DNA of 64,000 nucleotides, taken from the NCBI RefSeq assembly GCF_014207535.1, contig NZ_JACHGK010000003.1, forward strand, positions 124,001-188,000, given 5' to 3'. This stretch comes from Bacillus benzoevorans (GTDB lineage: Bacteria; Bacillota; Bacilli; Bacillales; Cytobacillaceae). Below are positions 42,424-51,206 of the stretch, piece after piece. Position 1 is the first letter of the stretch. Each line of letters opens with the position of its first letter. The position numbers were made by a program, and so were the translations under genes. The notes beneath the pieces are model-generated. The model saw only the letters and a list, made by a program, of their open reading frames with translations. It made no database searches and was not told the origin of the DNA.

Positions 42424-43407
42424 TTATTTCAACTTCACACTATTTTCCTCTGTTGCAAGGATGGACTGAGCAATCTTTTCACCATGAAAACGGCCATTTT
42501 CAATAAAAATTTCGTTGGCATTGTTCCCGGCAGCGATTACTCCAGCAATATAAATCCCTTTGACATTGGTTTCCATTGTTTCTTCGTCATGGACCGGACG
42601 TCCTGTTTCAGCATCAATCAGCACACCCATCTTCTGCAAAAACTCATGTTCCGGGTGATAGCCGGTCATCGCAAAAACAAAGTCATTTTTAATGGAATAT
42701 TCCTTATCGTCCTTCACATAGACTACTGTATCCTCTGTAATTTCTTTCACGATTGCTTCAAAATGCATTTCTAAACGTTCATTACGTACATGTCCTTCAA
42801 ATTCTGGAAGAATCCACGGCTTAATTTTAGGTGAATATTCACTGCCGCGGTATAGAACGGTTACACGGGCTCCCGCCTTCACTAATTCGAGCGCAGTATC
42901 CACACCGGAGTTTTTCAATCCAACGACGACGACATCTTTATCGAAATATGGATGGGCTTCTTTAAAATAGTGACTGACCTTCGGCAAAGCTTCACCCGGT
43001 ACATTCATCTCATTTGGATGATCATAATAGCCCGTGGCAATGACAATATTTTTTGCCTGATATTGCCCTTTATCCGTTAAAACAAGATAAGCATGGTCTA
43101 TCTTTTTAATCTCTGTTACTTTTTCAAACGCCTGGATGCGCAGATGCTTTCTTTTCACGACTTCTCTGTAGTAAGCAAGCGCCTGACTCCGATTCGGTTT
43201 TCGGTTATCTGTAATAAAAGCAATATCCCCAATTTCCAGTCTGTCACTTGAGCTGAAAAAGGTTTGATGTGTTGGGTAATGATAAATCGCATTGACGATA
43301 TTTCCTTTTTCAATAACGAGCGCACTTTTTCCTTTTTCCTGCAGTGAGATGGCTGCGGCTAAACCGCACGGACCGCCGCCAACAATTATTACATCCTCTT
43401 GTTTCAT
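42424..43407 (-). CDS. ypdA: Bacillithiol-disulfide reductase YpdA (Bdr)
   Basis: FAD/NADPH-dependent oxidoreductase that recycles oxidised bacillithiol in Firmicutes. FAD motif GGGPCGLAAA near residues 9-18, including Cys13, the residue proposed to be catalytic in the family; NADPH motif VVGLKNSGVDTALEL near 168; and a C-terminal ATG-like IYIAGVIAAGNNANEIFIENG. Start at ATG 43407 (327 residues) with AGGAGTG upstream; a seven-codon extension was dropped. Links functionally to bshA in this window. Confidence 0.93.
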   Translation of the reverse strand: MKQEDVIIVGGGPCGLAAAISLQEKGKSALVIEKGNIVNAIYHYPTHQTFFSSSDRLEIGDIAFITDNRKPNRSQALAYYREVVKRKHLRIQAFEKVTEIKKIDHAYLVLTDKGQYQAKNIVIATGYYDHPNEMNVPGEALPKVSHYFKEAHPYFDKDVVVVGLKNSGVDTALELVKAGARVTVLYRGSEYSPKIKPWILPEFEGHVRNERLEMHFEAIVKEITEDTVVYVKDDKEYSIKNDFVFAMTGYHPEHEFLQKMGVLIDAETGRPVHDEETMETNVKGIYIAGVIAAGNNANEIFIENGRFHGEKIAQSILATEENSVKLK

Positions 43408-43451
43408 CTTGTTCACTCCTAAACACACTGTTCCGAATGGAATCTTTACTT

Positions 43452-43490
43452 AAAAAAATCCCCTTATCCATTCATGATAGGAGATTTTTT
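43452..43490 (-). terminator. Terminator after mecB/ypbH
   Basis: Stem AAAAAATCTCCTATC against GATAAGGGGATTTTTT with one bulge and G-U pairing, seven-base loop, T-run on the minus strand. Confidence 0.75.
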
Positions 43491-43530
43491 TCCATATTTC
43501 AATATTGAGATTTCTTTCATATCCCATAAG

Positions 43531-44106
43531 CTACTTAAAATAGGTCATTATTTTAGTAACTGCTTGTTCCTCTATAATGGTTTTTCCATATTCCATTAAG
43601 ATATATTTACTAATAAAGCTTGGTATTCCAAATTCAGCCATAATTGCCGCAATTTGTACTTGCGAATCCTGGCATACGTTTTCAATTAGTAGAAAATAGG
43701 AGTTATTCAATGAGTAAAGACTTCCCCCAAAGAATCCAATAATGGCTAGACGCTTGGCTAGGCTGATAACATGTTCAAAATCATCCATTTCGAATAAGAT
43801 TTCCGTATTCCCCTCCAAAGTAACCTGCATATCTATAAAACCGTCCGCAAATACTTCATCTTGTTGTTCACCCATGGTTAAAATCATCACCATACCCTGA
43901 GCTTGCATGGAAAAAATCTCGACTGCAATTGAACCTTGTATATCTACATCGAACGTTTCACTTGCTTCTTCGAGCATATCGTGAAACAGCTGATGCCACT
44001 TTAATGAATCCTTCCAGATGTCTTCCTTCGTTAACCCTCTATCGAATAAATCATCTAGTGTAAGAAATATTTTTATCTTATTATAATTCAATCGTTCTAA
44101 TCGCAT
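43531..44106 (-). CDS. mecB: Adaptor protein MecB (YpbH)
   Basis: MecA-family adaptor for the ClpCP protease; in B. subtilis the YpbH paralogue acts beside MecA. The N-terminal substrate-binding domain begins MRLERLNYNKIKIFLTLDDL, and the C-terminal domain includes FEMDDFEHVISLAKRL typical of the ClpC-binding half. Start at ATG 44106 (191 residues) with GGGGG upstream; the longer frame adds eight unsupported codons. The internal linker is short, as in YpbH. Confidence 0.88.
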   Translation of the reverse strand: MRLERLNYNKIKIFLTLDDLFDRGLTKEDIWKDSLKWHQLFHDMLEEASETFDVDIQGSIAVEIFSMQAQGMVMILTMGEQQDEVFADGFIDMQVTLEGNTEILFEMDDFEHVISLAKRLAIIGFFGGSLYSLNNSYFLLIENVCQDSQVQIAAIMAEFGIPSFISKYILMEYGKTIIEEQAVTKIMTYFK

Positions 44107-44176
44107 TACAAAGCCCCCTGCCATGAGCAAACTCTTAATTTAGTTTATGACCTGCCCGCCTCGTTGGTGACTCGTC

Positions 44177-44962
44177 TCATATTATTTCTGATGGATGTGA
44201 AAGTGTTATAAGATGTGTTTCCGCCCTTGCTCCTAAGCGAAGCGGAACTCCTGTTGTTCCATATCCATTGCTGATGAGTATCGTTCGCCCGTGCTCCCAA
44301 ATTAACCCGCCTTTTTCATAAAGACCAAAGCCAAATAGGCGGATTTGTCCTCCGTGGGTATGTCCTGACAGCATTAGATGAATCCCATGCTCAGGACGAA
44401 TTCTCTTTCTGATTTGCGGATTATGGCTGACAAATAGGCGAAACCCTTCCTCTTTCGTTTCACTCAGGGCTTCTTCCAGGTCCTCCCGATTTGTGCTGAT
44501 ATCATCCACCCCTAATAAAAACAGTCGATCCCCTGTCTCGGATTCGAAGGTAATAGAGCTGTTGGAAAGGGCCTTCACTCCTTGATTTAATAGCAGCGCA
44601 TCTAAAAGGGGAGCCTCTACCTCATAGTCATTATTACCCCAGACAAAAAATACAGGTCCCAAAGTTTTTAGCGCCTGTAAATTTTCTTGCACACGTTCGA
44701 ACGGCACCCCTTTTTCTGTTAAATCTCCGCCAATAATCACAATATCGGCTTTCCCCTTTATTTTTTCAATGACTTTATGTGAAACCTCGCGGCGGTGAAT
44801 ATCTGAAATAAAAAAGATCCGAACTTTGCCAAAGCTTTTTGGAAAAGCAGCAAACTCTAAATCATGATAAATCACCCTGTTTGTAAAGGCTTCTCTGTAC
44901 ATATAGGTTATTAGACAAGCTGCAAGCAGAAGACAAGCAGCGAAAATGAACAAAATTTCCAT
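44177..44962 (-). CDS. ypbG: Calcineurin-like metallophosphoesterase YpbG
   Basis: Membrane-anchored phosphoesterase: a single N-terminal helix (about 3-21) followed by a metallophosphatase fold with all five blocks, FISDIHRR near 53, GGDLTEKG near 78, VWGNND near 107, SHNP near 178 and SGHTHGGQ near 198. The substrate is unknown. 261 residues. Divergent from the cotJ operon. Confidence 0.9.
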   Translation of the reverse strand: MEILFIFAACLLLAACLITYMYREAFTNRVIYHDLEFAAFPKSFGKVRIFFISDIHRREVSHKVIEKIKGKADIVIIGGDLTEKGVPFERVQENLQALKTLGPVFFVWGNNDYEVEAPLLDALLLNQGVKALSNSSITFESETGDRLFLLGVDDISTNREDLEEALSETKEEGFRLFVSHNPQIRKRIRPEHGIHLMLSGHTHGGQIRLFGFGLYEKGGLIWEHGRTILISNGYGTTGVPLRLGARAETHLITLSHPSEII

Positions 44963-45109
44963 AAATCCCCCAATTGACGTCCATCCACTTCAAACGTTCT
45001 CAATTTAATCTCAATAAATCATACCACAGATTTCAGAAAAGAAGAAAAATAACATGTTCATAATCTTCCATTCATATGCTGTAAAGACGAACACCTAGGA
45101 GGGATTCAT

Positions 45110-45334
45110 TTGAATACAAGATATAAAATATATCATCCCTATATAAGCCCGTTTGATCCATGCCCGCCGATGCAAGTTAAAAGCTTCTCTACACCGCCTC
45201 ATTTATACCTGGGGTTTCAGCCGTCGAATCTGGAACAATTCTCTCCCCAAGAGGCATTACGGGCCGGCACCCTTTGGAAAGTCTTTTATGACCCCTACTA
45301 CAGTCCATATGAAAAACCAACGGGAGGGATCTAG
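45110..45334 (+). CDS. cotJA: Spore coat-associated protein CotJA
   Basis: 74-residue proline- and tyrosine-rich protein (HPYISPFDPCPP, LRAGTLWKVFYDPYYSPY), the hallmark of CotJA. It is made in the mother cell and needed for CotJC assembly into the inner coat. Starts with TTG six bases after TAGGAGGG. First of three close-packed plus-strand genes; the stop is three bases before cotJB. Confidence 0.92.
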   Translation: MNTRYKIYHPYISPFDPCPPMQVKSFSTPPHLYLGFQPSNLEQFSPQEALRAGTLWKVFYDPYYSPYEKPTGGI

Positions 45335-45337
45335 TCT

Positions 45338-45598
45338 ATGAAGCAGATGCCTCCTGAATATTATCAATTGCTGGAACAGCTGCAGGCGATCGATTTTGTC
45401 CTGGTGGATTTGGCCCTTTATCTCGATACCCATAATGATGATGCCGATGCGATCAAGCAGTTTAATCATTGTGCCAGGGAGCGAAAGAAATTAAAGAAAT
45501 TGATGGAAAGCAAATTCGGACCGTTGCAGCAATTTGGCAATAGTTATTCCGGCTATCCGTGGAACTGGGACGATTCACCATGGCCATGGCAAGTATAA
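45338..45598 (+). CDS. cotJB: Spore coat protein CotJB
   Basis: 86-residue protein: an N-terminal helical part (EYYQLLEQLQAIDFVLVDLALYLDTH) and an aromatic C-terminus ending in a Trp-rich WNWDDSPWPWQV segment. GGGAGGG precedes the ATG. Middle gene of cotJABC; the family has no known enzymatic activity and accompanies CotJC. Confidence 0.93.
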   Translation: MKQMPPEYYQLLEQLQAIDFVLVDLALYLDTHNDDADAIKQFNHCARERKKLKKLMESKFGPLQQFGNSYSGYPWNWDDSPWPWQV

Positions 45599-45614
45599 AG
45601 GAGGCGGAACATAC

Positions 45615-46184
45615 ATGTGGTTTTACGAAAAAAAATTGCAGTATCCAGTCAGAGTCAGTAAATGTAATCCTCATTTAGCCAAATACTTAATTGAGCAGTA
45701 TGGCGGCGCCGACGGAGAACTAGCTGCTGCTCTGCGTTACTTAAATCAGCGTTATACCATTCCCGATAAGGTGATGGGTTTATTAACCGATATTGGAACA
45801 GAAGAATTTGCACATTTAGAAATGATTGCCACTATGGTGTATAAGCTCACGAAGGATGCCACACCGGAGCAAATGGAAGCGGCCGGACTCGGAGGCCATT
45901 ATGCCGACCATGATAAAGCGCTATATTATCATAATGCTGCGGGTGTGCCGTGGACAGCAACTTACATCACGGCAAAGGGTGACCCAATCGCCGATCTGTA
46001 TGAAGATATTGCAGCAGAAGAAAAGGCGAGGGCTACTTATCAGTGGCTGATCAATTTAAGTGATGACCCGGATATTAACGACTCCCTGCGTTTCTTAAGG
46101 GAAAGGGAAATTATCCATTCCCAGCGTTTCCGCGAGGCAGTAGAGATTCTCAAAGACGAACGGGATCAGAAAAAGTTTTTTTAA
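45615..46184 (+). CDS. cotJC: Manganese catalase-like coat protein CotJC
   Basis: 189-residue ferritin-like protein of the manganese catalase family. Di-metal ligands are visible in GELAAALRYLNQRY (Glu), TEEFAHLEMIATM (Glu-x-x-His), EDIAAEEKARATY (Glu) and REREIIHSQRF (Glu-x-x-His). Start at ATG 45615, after AAAGGAGGCG. It is shorter than free manganese catalases and lacks their C-terminal extension, as expected for CotJC. Ends the operon at a strong terminator. Confidence 0.94.
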   Translation: MWFYEKKLQYPVRVSKCNPHLAKYLIEQYGGADGELAAALRYLNQRYTIPDKVMGLLTDIGTEEFAHLEMIATMVYKLTKDATPEQMEAAGLGGHYADHDKALYYHNAAGVPWTATYITAKGDPIADLYEDIAAEEKARATYQWLINLSDDPDINDSLRFLREREIIHSQRFREAVEILKDERDQKKFF

Positions 46185-46203
46185 AGACGCAGCAGGTGAG
46201 AGA

Positions 46204-46243
46204 CAAATAAGAGTATTAGCTTCACAGCTAATACTCTTATTTG
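46204..46243. terminator. Bidirectional terminator between cotJC and ypbF
   Basis: A perfect 17-bp inverted repeat CAAATAAGAGTATTAGC with a six-base loop separates the convergent cotJC and ypbF genes. Confidence 0.9.
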
Positions 46244-46695
46244 TTTTCGTGAAATAAATTGATGTCAAAATTCTTTTTCATCATATCGAACACAAGATGC
46301 CTATTTTGCCATTGATCTTCCTTTTTCCATAAATCTTTGCTTTTATCGATAATTTCACAGCGAAGAGCATGGAATTCCTTTTCAGCTTTATCCCGTTTCT
46401 CACGCAGGATATTCATCCAGCCATACAAGCCAATGACCAGCATAAGGAGAAAAACATTCCAAGACTTGCCAACGAATACGGAAAACACGGCGGCAAATGA
46501 ATAGGAGTATGGGACAAAAAGAAAATAGTAAAGATAAAGAAAATAACAAAAGGTAATGAAAATCGTACTCCACATCAAAAGCAAATGTCTGTTTGTTAAT
46601 TGGTCATACTTTTGCTTTCGCTCTACAACCTTTAAGAGCATTTTCTTTGTCGCTTGATCGGTCCGTCCATCTAACATCAGGATTGGTGATTCCAT
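46237..46695 (-). CDS. ypbF: DUF2663 membrane protein YpbF
   Basis: 152-residue protein with two central membrane helices (about 40-62 and 68-96) and a charged C-terminus; function unknown. I chose the ATG at 46695 (MESPILMLDGRTD); the frame opens 23 codons earlier but that part passes through the ypbE terminator. The stop codon lies within the arm of the shared cotJC hairpin. Position next to ypbE matches B. subtilis. Confidence 0.75.
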   Translation of the reverse strand: MESPILMLDGRTDQATKKMLLKVVERKQKYDQLTNRHLLLMWSTIFITFCYFLYLYYFLFVPYSYSFAAVFSVFVGKSWNVFLLMLVIGLYGWMNILREKRDKAEKEFHALRCEIIDKSKDLWKKEDQWQNRHLVFDMMKKNFDINLFHENK

Positions 46696-46744
46696 TGCCT
46701 TCTGACACCCCCATACCAATGTATGAACTTGTCCGGTTGAATAT

Positions 46745-46775
46745 GAATAAAAACCGGTTCTCACACCGGTTTATT
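46745..46775 (-). terminator. ypbE terminator
   Basis: Stem AAACCGGT/ACCGGTTT with a six-base loop followed by TTATT on the minus strand, starting at the ypbE stop codon. Confidence 0.65.
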
Positions 46776-47412
46776 TGTTTAATGGAATCGTCAATACCTG
46801 ACCGGCTAATATTTCATTACTGGTCAGATTATTGGCCGCTTTTATCATGTCAATTCCTGCTTTTGATTTATAATATTTCATGGAAATCTTGTAAATGGTT
46901 TCTCCCCGTTTTACCTTATGATAAATGATATCTTTTTCATGCACAGTTAACGGAGCAGCTGCCGTATGGCGGTCCGCTGCGCTTAAATCTGATCCTTTAT
47001 CGATACTTGACTGTGTGTTTTCCGATGAATCTTCGCTTTGGACCTCCGGGTTTTTCTCCGGCACTGCTTCTTCATCTTCCGTGATTTGATTCTCTTTATC
47101 TTCGATTTCAATCGTTTCAAACTCTTCCGTCGATTCACTAATCGTCTCTTTAATGCCACTGATCTTATCTTTGGCAATCGTGGAATAGATGCTGATAACA
47201 GTAATCGGAAGGAGGATAAAGAACAGCGCAAGAAGGCGGATAAGAGGATATTTAACCTTTAACTTTGTTTTCCTTTTCCTGCCCTTTTGGTGGACTGCGC
47301 TTCGCGGCGGAAGATCTTCCCTCTCTACCCTCTGTCCCTCTGCAAATGTTGACTTTTCTATTTTTTTCCTTAATTTCTCTGCCTGGTCTCTATAAGGATC
47401 TTCTTTATTCAT
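46771..47412 (-). CDS. ypbE: LysM-domain membrane protein YpbE
   Basis: 213 residues: a basic cytoplasmic N-terminus, one membrane helix (about 60-80), an acidic Ser/Glu-rich outer linker (about 95-150) and a C-terminal LysM domain (about 165-212, YHKVKRGETIYKISMKYY) expected to bind peptidoglycan. So it links membrane and wall. Start at ATG 47412 with AGGAAGGG upstream; a 12-codon extension was dropped. Downstream of ypbD with a slight overlap of the longer frame. Confidence 0.85.
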   Translation of the reverse strand: MNKEDPYRDQAEKLRKKIEKSTFAEGQRVEREDLPPRSAVHQKGRKRKTKLKVKYPLIRLLALFFILLPITVISIYSTIAKDKISGIKETISESTEEFETIEIEDKENQITEDEEAVPEKNPEVQSEDSSENTQSSIDKGSDLSAADRHTAAAPLTVHEKDIIYHKVKRGETIYKISMKYYKSKAGIDMIKAANNLTSNEILAGQVLTIPLNK

Positions 47413-47425
47413 CGAATTTCCCTTC

Positions 47426-48016
47426 CTATTCTTTTTTGTTCTTTTCATATTTGATTTTAATCAAGCAGCCTAATAAAAAATCGATAATAAAATGCATAAC
47501 AATCGGTACGGCTAGGTTTTCTGTCTGAAGGTAAATAAAGCCGATAAAGAAACTTAGCCCAGTCACATTTATAAAAAGAAAAACCTGAAATAAATAGCGA
47601 TAATGTACAAGAGCAAATAAAAGGCTTGCAGGAACTAGTCCAAAATGAGTCTGGATCACGCCGCGGAACAAAATCTCTTCTCCTGCTGCGACGAAAACAG
47701 CAATCACGGCAATCTCAATAAATGACCTTTTTTGAAAAATCCGCTCATTTAATCCGCCATCGTCATACCATTTGGCGGGCAGCAATTTCATCAGGATCAC
47801 ATCCACGATGACAACGGCAAGACCTCCCCCAGCCCCGAAAAGAAGAATGCTGGGATCCGCAGTGTTAATTAAGTCGACAAATGCTTGAAAGCTGTCAAAT
47901 AAAAATACACCTAATAATAAAGCAATCGTTAAAAGTAAAATTTGTGTCACGTATAAAGATTTTAACAATTCTTTATCAGGGATTTCTTTAATAAGTTCAA
48001 AATAGTTTTTCTTCAT
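47426..48016 (-). CDS. ypbD: CPBP-family intramembrane metalloprotease YpbD
   Basis: 196-residue membrane protein of the CAAX/Abi (CPBP) protease family. The signature EEILFRGVIQ with paired Glu is near residue 113, and the second motif HFIIDFLLG with conserved His and Asp is near 177. About six hydrophobic helices. Start at 48016 overlaps the recQ end by 20 bases. The substrate is unknown; in Gram-positives such proteins are linked to peptide maturation or immunity. Confidence 0.88.
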   Translation of the reverse strand: MKKNYFELIKEIPDKELLKSLYVTQILLLTIALLLGVFLFDSFQAFVDLINTADPSILLFGAGGGLAVVIVDVILMKLLPAKWYDDGGLNERIFQKRSFIEIAVIAVFVAAGEEILFRGVIQTHFGLVPASLLFALVHYRYLFQVFLFINVTGLSFFIGFIYLQTENLAVPIVMHFIIDFLLGCLIKIKYEKNKKE

Positions 48017-49514
48017 TGTTTACGCTCTCTTTTAATAGCAAATTGGCCAGTTGCTGCCTCCAGTTATACTCAGTCCCTTCCCTCTTCTCGGTCTGTCCCC
48101 GCTTGTAATTGATTTGATCAATGCCGCAGACATCACAGCAATTTTTAGGTTTCACCGGCTCCTGTTCTTCATCAAAGTAACGAAGGATCGGTTCCCTCCT
48201 GCACTGGTCTGTACGGCACCAGTCAGTCATAAAAGCAATTTTTCTCTGTTTCAACTTTCTTCTCTGATCGAGATCTCGTTTTAGCTCTTCGACAATAGTA
48301 TTCCATTTTGCTTTTCTATCGGCATTTTTCAGCAAGTGTTCCGATACAATCCGCCATTGAATATCCGTAAAGCCGCAGATTCTCATCCATTCTTCGTCAT
48401 CCATTTGTTCGAGCGCAATGTTTGTCTCTGTGAGTGCGGCTGCAAGTAAGTCCAACTGTTCATTTGCCGGAATTTCCGCTTCGGCTAATCGATAAGCAAT
48501 TTGTTCATCGCCTGGCGCATAGAGCAATACCGCTATGCTAGGCTTCCCATCCCTGCCGGACCGGCCTATTTCCTGAAGATAGGACTCCATCTGCTGTGGC
48601 ATATGATAGTGAATCACAAAACGGATATTGTCTTTATTGATTCCCATGCCAAATGCACTTGTGGCGCAGATGATATTCAGCTGCCCGTAGAGAAACTGCT
48701 GCTGAATCAAGATTCGCGATTCCTGATCCATGCCCCCGTGATAAGCCATAACCCGTTTCACTCCATTTCCCAGTAAAAAGTGCGCGGCCTGCTCAGCCAT
48801 TTTTTTACTGGAAAAATAAACGATGCCCGGTCCATCCAGTTGGGACACATAACGATACAAGATTTTCAGCTTATCCCGATGGTCTTCAACGCGTTCAATC
48901 GCTAAAGCAATATTAGGACGATCGACCGAATAAAGGTGTTGACGGCAAGACTTGAGTTTCAAAGAGGTAATGATATCACGGACCACTTCTTTGGTCGCCG
49001 TAGCGGTTAATGCCAGCGTAAGCGGTTCGCCGAGATGTGCGCGGATCTCACCGAGCTTTAAATAATCAGGGCGAAAATCATAACCCCACTGGGAGATGCA
49101 GTGTGCTTCATCAATGACAAATAGTGCCGGCTTTAATTTTTTAAAAAGGGTGAGCATCGAATCATTGGTGAGCATTTCCGGTGAAATAAAGATAAATTTA
49201 TACTGAGTTAAATGCTGCAACACTCTTCTTCTTTCTGCTCCTGTGAGGAAGGAATTAATGGCGGTCACCCGTTTTTCCCCGTTCATTTTCATTTGCTCTA
49301 CTTGATCCTGCATCAAAGATAAGAGAGGGGAAACAATAAGCACCTGTCCCTCCAGCAAATATCCCGGAAGCTGATAGCAAAGTGATTTGCCTGTGCCGGT
49401 TGGAAGCATCGCCATCGTATGAACCCCCGCTAAAATCGATTGAATCACTTCCTTCTGACCCTGGCGGAAGGAGGGGAAATGAAAATATTTATGTAATAAT
49501 TCTTCTAAGTTCAA
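47997..49514 (-). CDS. recS: RecQ-type ATP-dependent DNA helicase (RecS/YpbC)
   Basis: 3'-5' DNA helicase of 505 residues. Motif I MLPTGTGKSLCYQ near 35-47, motif II DEAH (VIDEAHCISQWGYDFR) near 135, motif III ALTATAT, motif VI QEIGRSGRDG near 317, then a RecQ zinc-binding region with CRREPILRYF and NCCDVCG near 445-470. No HRDC domain follows, as in the short Bacillus paralogue RecS. TTG start overlaps the ypbB stop as TTGA, so the helicase and YpbB are coupled. Confidence 0.92.
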   Translation of the reverse strand: MNLEELLHKYFHFPSFRQGQKEVIQSILAGVHTMAMLPTGTGKSLCYQLPGYLLEGQVLIVSPLLSLMQDQVEQMKMNGEKRVTAINSFLTGAERRRVLQHLTQYKFIFISPEMLTNDSMLTLFKKLKPALFVIDEAHCISQWGYDFRPDYLKLGEIRAHLGEPLTLALTATATKEVVRDIITSLKLKSCRQHLYSVDRPNIALAIERVEDHRDKLKILYRYVSQLDGPGIVYFSSKKMAEQAAHFLLGNGVKRVMAYHGGMDQESRILIQQQFLYGQLNIICATSAFGMGINKDNIRFVIHYHMPQQMESYLQEIGRSGRDGKPSIAVLLYAPGDEQIAYRLAEAEIPANEQLDLLAAALTETNIALEQMDDEEWMRICGFTDIQWRIVSEHLLKNADRKAKWNTIVEELKRDLDQRRKLKQRKIAFMTDWCRTDQCRREPILRYFDEEQEPVKPKNCCDVCGIDQINYKRGQTEKREGTEYNWRQQLANLLLKESVNNEEKLF

Positions 49515-50563
49515 CTGTTATCACCAAACTTCGCCAAGACTATTCGAATTTCGAAATAACTTGCCTCTGGCGCATATTTGCGGATTTCTCTTAATTGCTT
49601 TGTATTTGCCGCTTTTATGGCCTCTTTAATCTGCCTTTGTTTCTTGGCATTAACATATTCGGCAATGGAAAACTGCGGAATATTTAACGCTAGTTCGACT
49701 ATATGATCCTCAATCGTGCTTGGTTTTAAGCGGCGTATATGGATAATATCGTCAAGCGAATGGCCATCTTTTAGAAGCGTATACGTTTTTTCTGTTGATT
49801 TCGTTAACAATATATCCGTCTCCCGCTCAAGAAAAGCAGACATAATCGGAAAATGGTCTTCCTCTATTCTTAAAGCAAGATAATGGATAATATTTAAAAA
49901 TTGATAATGATAATGTACTGGGTCCATCTTCATTTCCTGCGCTGCCTGAATTTCTGTCAAACCAATCCTGCCGCAGCCACTTAAGCGTACGACAAGAAGA
50001 TTGGGATCGATATTCAACCCGCTTTCCAGCAAGGATGTTAATTCTGTATATAAATTCTCTGAAAGGTCCTTGCGGTTTAAGCCGTACGTTTGGACAAATT
50101 CTTTGACCCATAATAAAGTCTCCGGCCTTCTTTGAACAGGTATGTATTTCGTTTCCCGATGCTGCAAATGTGAGAGCACCTGTACCGCTAGGGACAGCCT
50201 CTCCCATAAAAGCAAGCCCGCCCGTCCATATTTCCAGCCGTTTAAGTATGACGGCACCGGAGAAATCGAAAGACCTCTCTTGAGCACCCTTTCCCCTTCC
50301 GCAGTCAGGATGAAGTGCTGATCTAGTGTTTCAGCAATGAGGGAGTTCCTTTTTAGTTCATGTGCGTGATCAGCGATTTGCTGCCGCGTGATGTTCGTGT
50401 CCGTATGAAAAAAAGCGCTCAGCTGAAATAAATGGGCGTCTTGAATGGTTTGCGAAGATTTTTTTCCCTGCAATAAGTGATAAATCGAATAAATCGTCCG
50501 TTCACCGTTTAATTTTTGCAAACAATATAAAAGGATTATTTGTCTAAAAGAAACATTCATCAT
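49511..50563 (-). CDS. ypbB: Helicase-associated protein YpbB
   Basis: About 350-residue protein always found upstream of the recS helicase; the C-terminal region (about 280-345, RLKPSTIEDHIVELALN) resembles a helix-turn-helix or HRDC-like helicase-associated domain, so it may supply the DNA-binding part missing from RecS. Start uncertain: ATG pairs at 50563/50560 follow GGTGAT, while an open frame extends to a TTG at 50632. Divergent from the ferredoxin gene. Confidence 0.8.
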   Translation of the reverse strand: MMNVSFRQIILLYCLQKLNGERTIYSIYHLLQGKKSSQTIQDAHLFQLSAFFHTDTNITRQQIADHAHELKRNSLIAETLDQHFILTAEGERVLKRGLSISPVPSYLNGWKYGRAGLLLWERLSLAVQVLSHLQHRETKYIPVQRRPETLLWVKEFVQTYGLNRKDLSENLYTELTSLLESGLNIDPNLLVVRLSGCGRIGLTEIQAAQEMKMDPVHYHYQFLNIIHYLALRIEEDHFPIMSAFLERETDILLTKSTEKTYTLLKDGHSLDDIIHIRRLKPSTIEDHIVELALNIPQFSIAEYVNAKKQRQIKEAIKAANTKQLREIRKYAPEASYFEIRIVLAKFGDNS

Positions 50564-50743
50564 GATCACCATTTTATCTTCTGCCTTGACTGGATAGTTT
50601 GGAAAAAATAAGTATGCAATGATTATGTACAATTGCTTATGCTAATCATATCATGAAACATGGAATATGGATTTATATTTCAAAAATTTCCATGTTTATT
50701 GATACCTCATTACACTGATAAACATTCTCATGAATATTTTCTA

Positions 50744-50772
50744 TTGAAAAGTTAACCAGACACTATTACAAT
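50744..50772 (+). promoter_or_regulatory. Candidate sigma-A promoter of fer
   Basis: -35 TTGAAA (50744-50749), 17-base spacer, -10 TACAAT (50767-50772); five of six matches in each box. Leader of about 75 bases to the fer ATG. Confidence 0.65.
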
Positions 50773-50853
50773 AGGAATTGTGGAAACGTTTATCGCTTAA
50801 ATTCGTTAAGACGATAAAATAAATTGCTGACTTATTTCGGGAGGTTTTTTTAC

Positions 50854-51102
50854 ATGGCAAAATATACTATCGTAGACAAAGAAACTTGCATCGCATGTGG
50901 TGCTTGCGGAGCTGCAGCACCAGACATCTATGATTATGATGATGAAGGACTAGCATTCGTAACAATCGATGAAAACCAAGGAGTTGCTGAAATTCCTGAA
51001 GTTTTAATCGATGATATGATGGATGCATTTGACGGTTGTCCAACTGATTCCATTAAAGTAGCTGACGAAGCTTTCGATGGCAATCCAAATAAATTTGAAT
51101 AA
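50854..51102 (+). CDS. fer: Ferredoxin [4Fe-4S]
   Basis: 82-residue acidic ferredoxin of the Bacillus single-cluster type. Ligands Cys10, Cys13, Cys16 (CIACGACG) and Cys60 region (DGCPTDSI). The fourth-site motif CP is typical. Strong GGGAGG before the ATG; a ten-codon extension of the frame was discarded. Monocistronic with a clear promoter and terminator. It acts as a low-potential electron carrier. Confidence 0.96.
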   Translation: MAKYTIVDKETCIACGACGAAAPDIYDYDDEGLAFVTIDENQGVAEIPEVLIDDMMDAFDGCPTDSIKVADEAFDGNPNKFE

Positions 51103-51114
51103 TCCACATTTGAA

Positions 51115-51150
51115 TAAAAAGAGGCTAAACCTAATGGTTAGCCTCTTTTT
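51115..51150 (+). terminator. fer terminator
   Basis: Stem AAAAAGAGGCTAACC with a one-base bulge, four-base loop and closing T-run, directly after fer. Confidence 0.9.
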
Positions 51151-51170
51151 ATTTTTGCCGGCAGCTGTCA

Positions 51171-51206
51171 AAATGAAAAGCACCCCCAAAGGGGTGCTTT
51201 TCATTT
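51171..51206 (-). terminator. ribU terminator
   Basis: Perfect 16-bp stem AAATGAAAAGCACCCC with a CAAA-type loop, one base past the ribU stop; strong for the minus strand. Confidence 0.9.

Noticed and set aside
41370..43407. ansA and ypdA considered as an ansAB-type operon
   Set aside because: The neighbour is a flavoprotein reductase, not aspartase; there is also a gap of about 80 bases.
45010..45100. Sigma-E promoter for cotJ (CATATGCT with upstream TTCATAAT)
   Set aside because: The spacing between the two boxes is too short for a sigma-E promoter, so I did not list it, although mother-cell control is expected.
51171..51206. Second fer terminator or small RNA at the CAAA-loop hairpin
   Set aside because: It begins one base after the ribU stop and has the T-run for the minus strand, so it is simply the ribU terminator.
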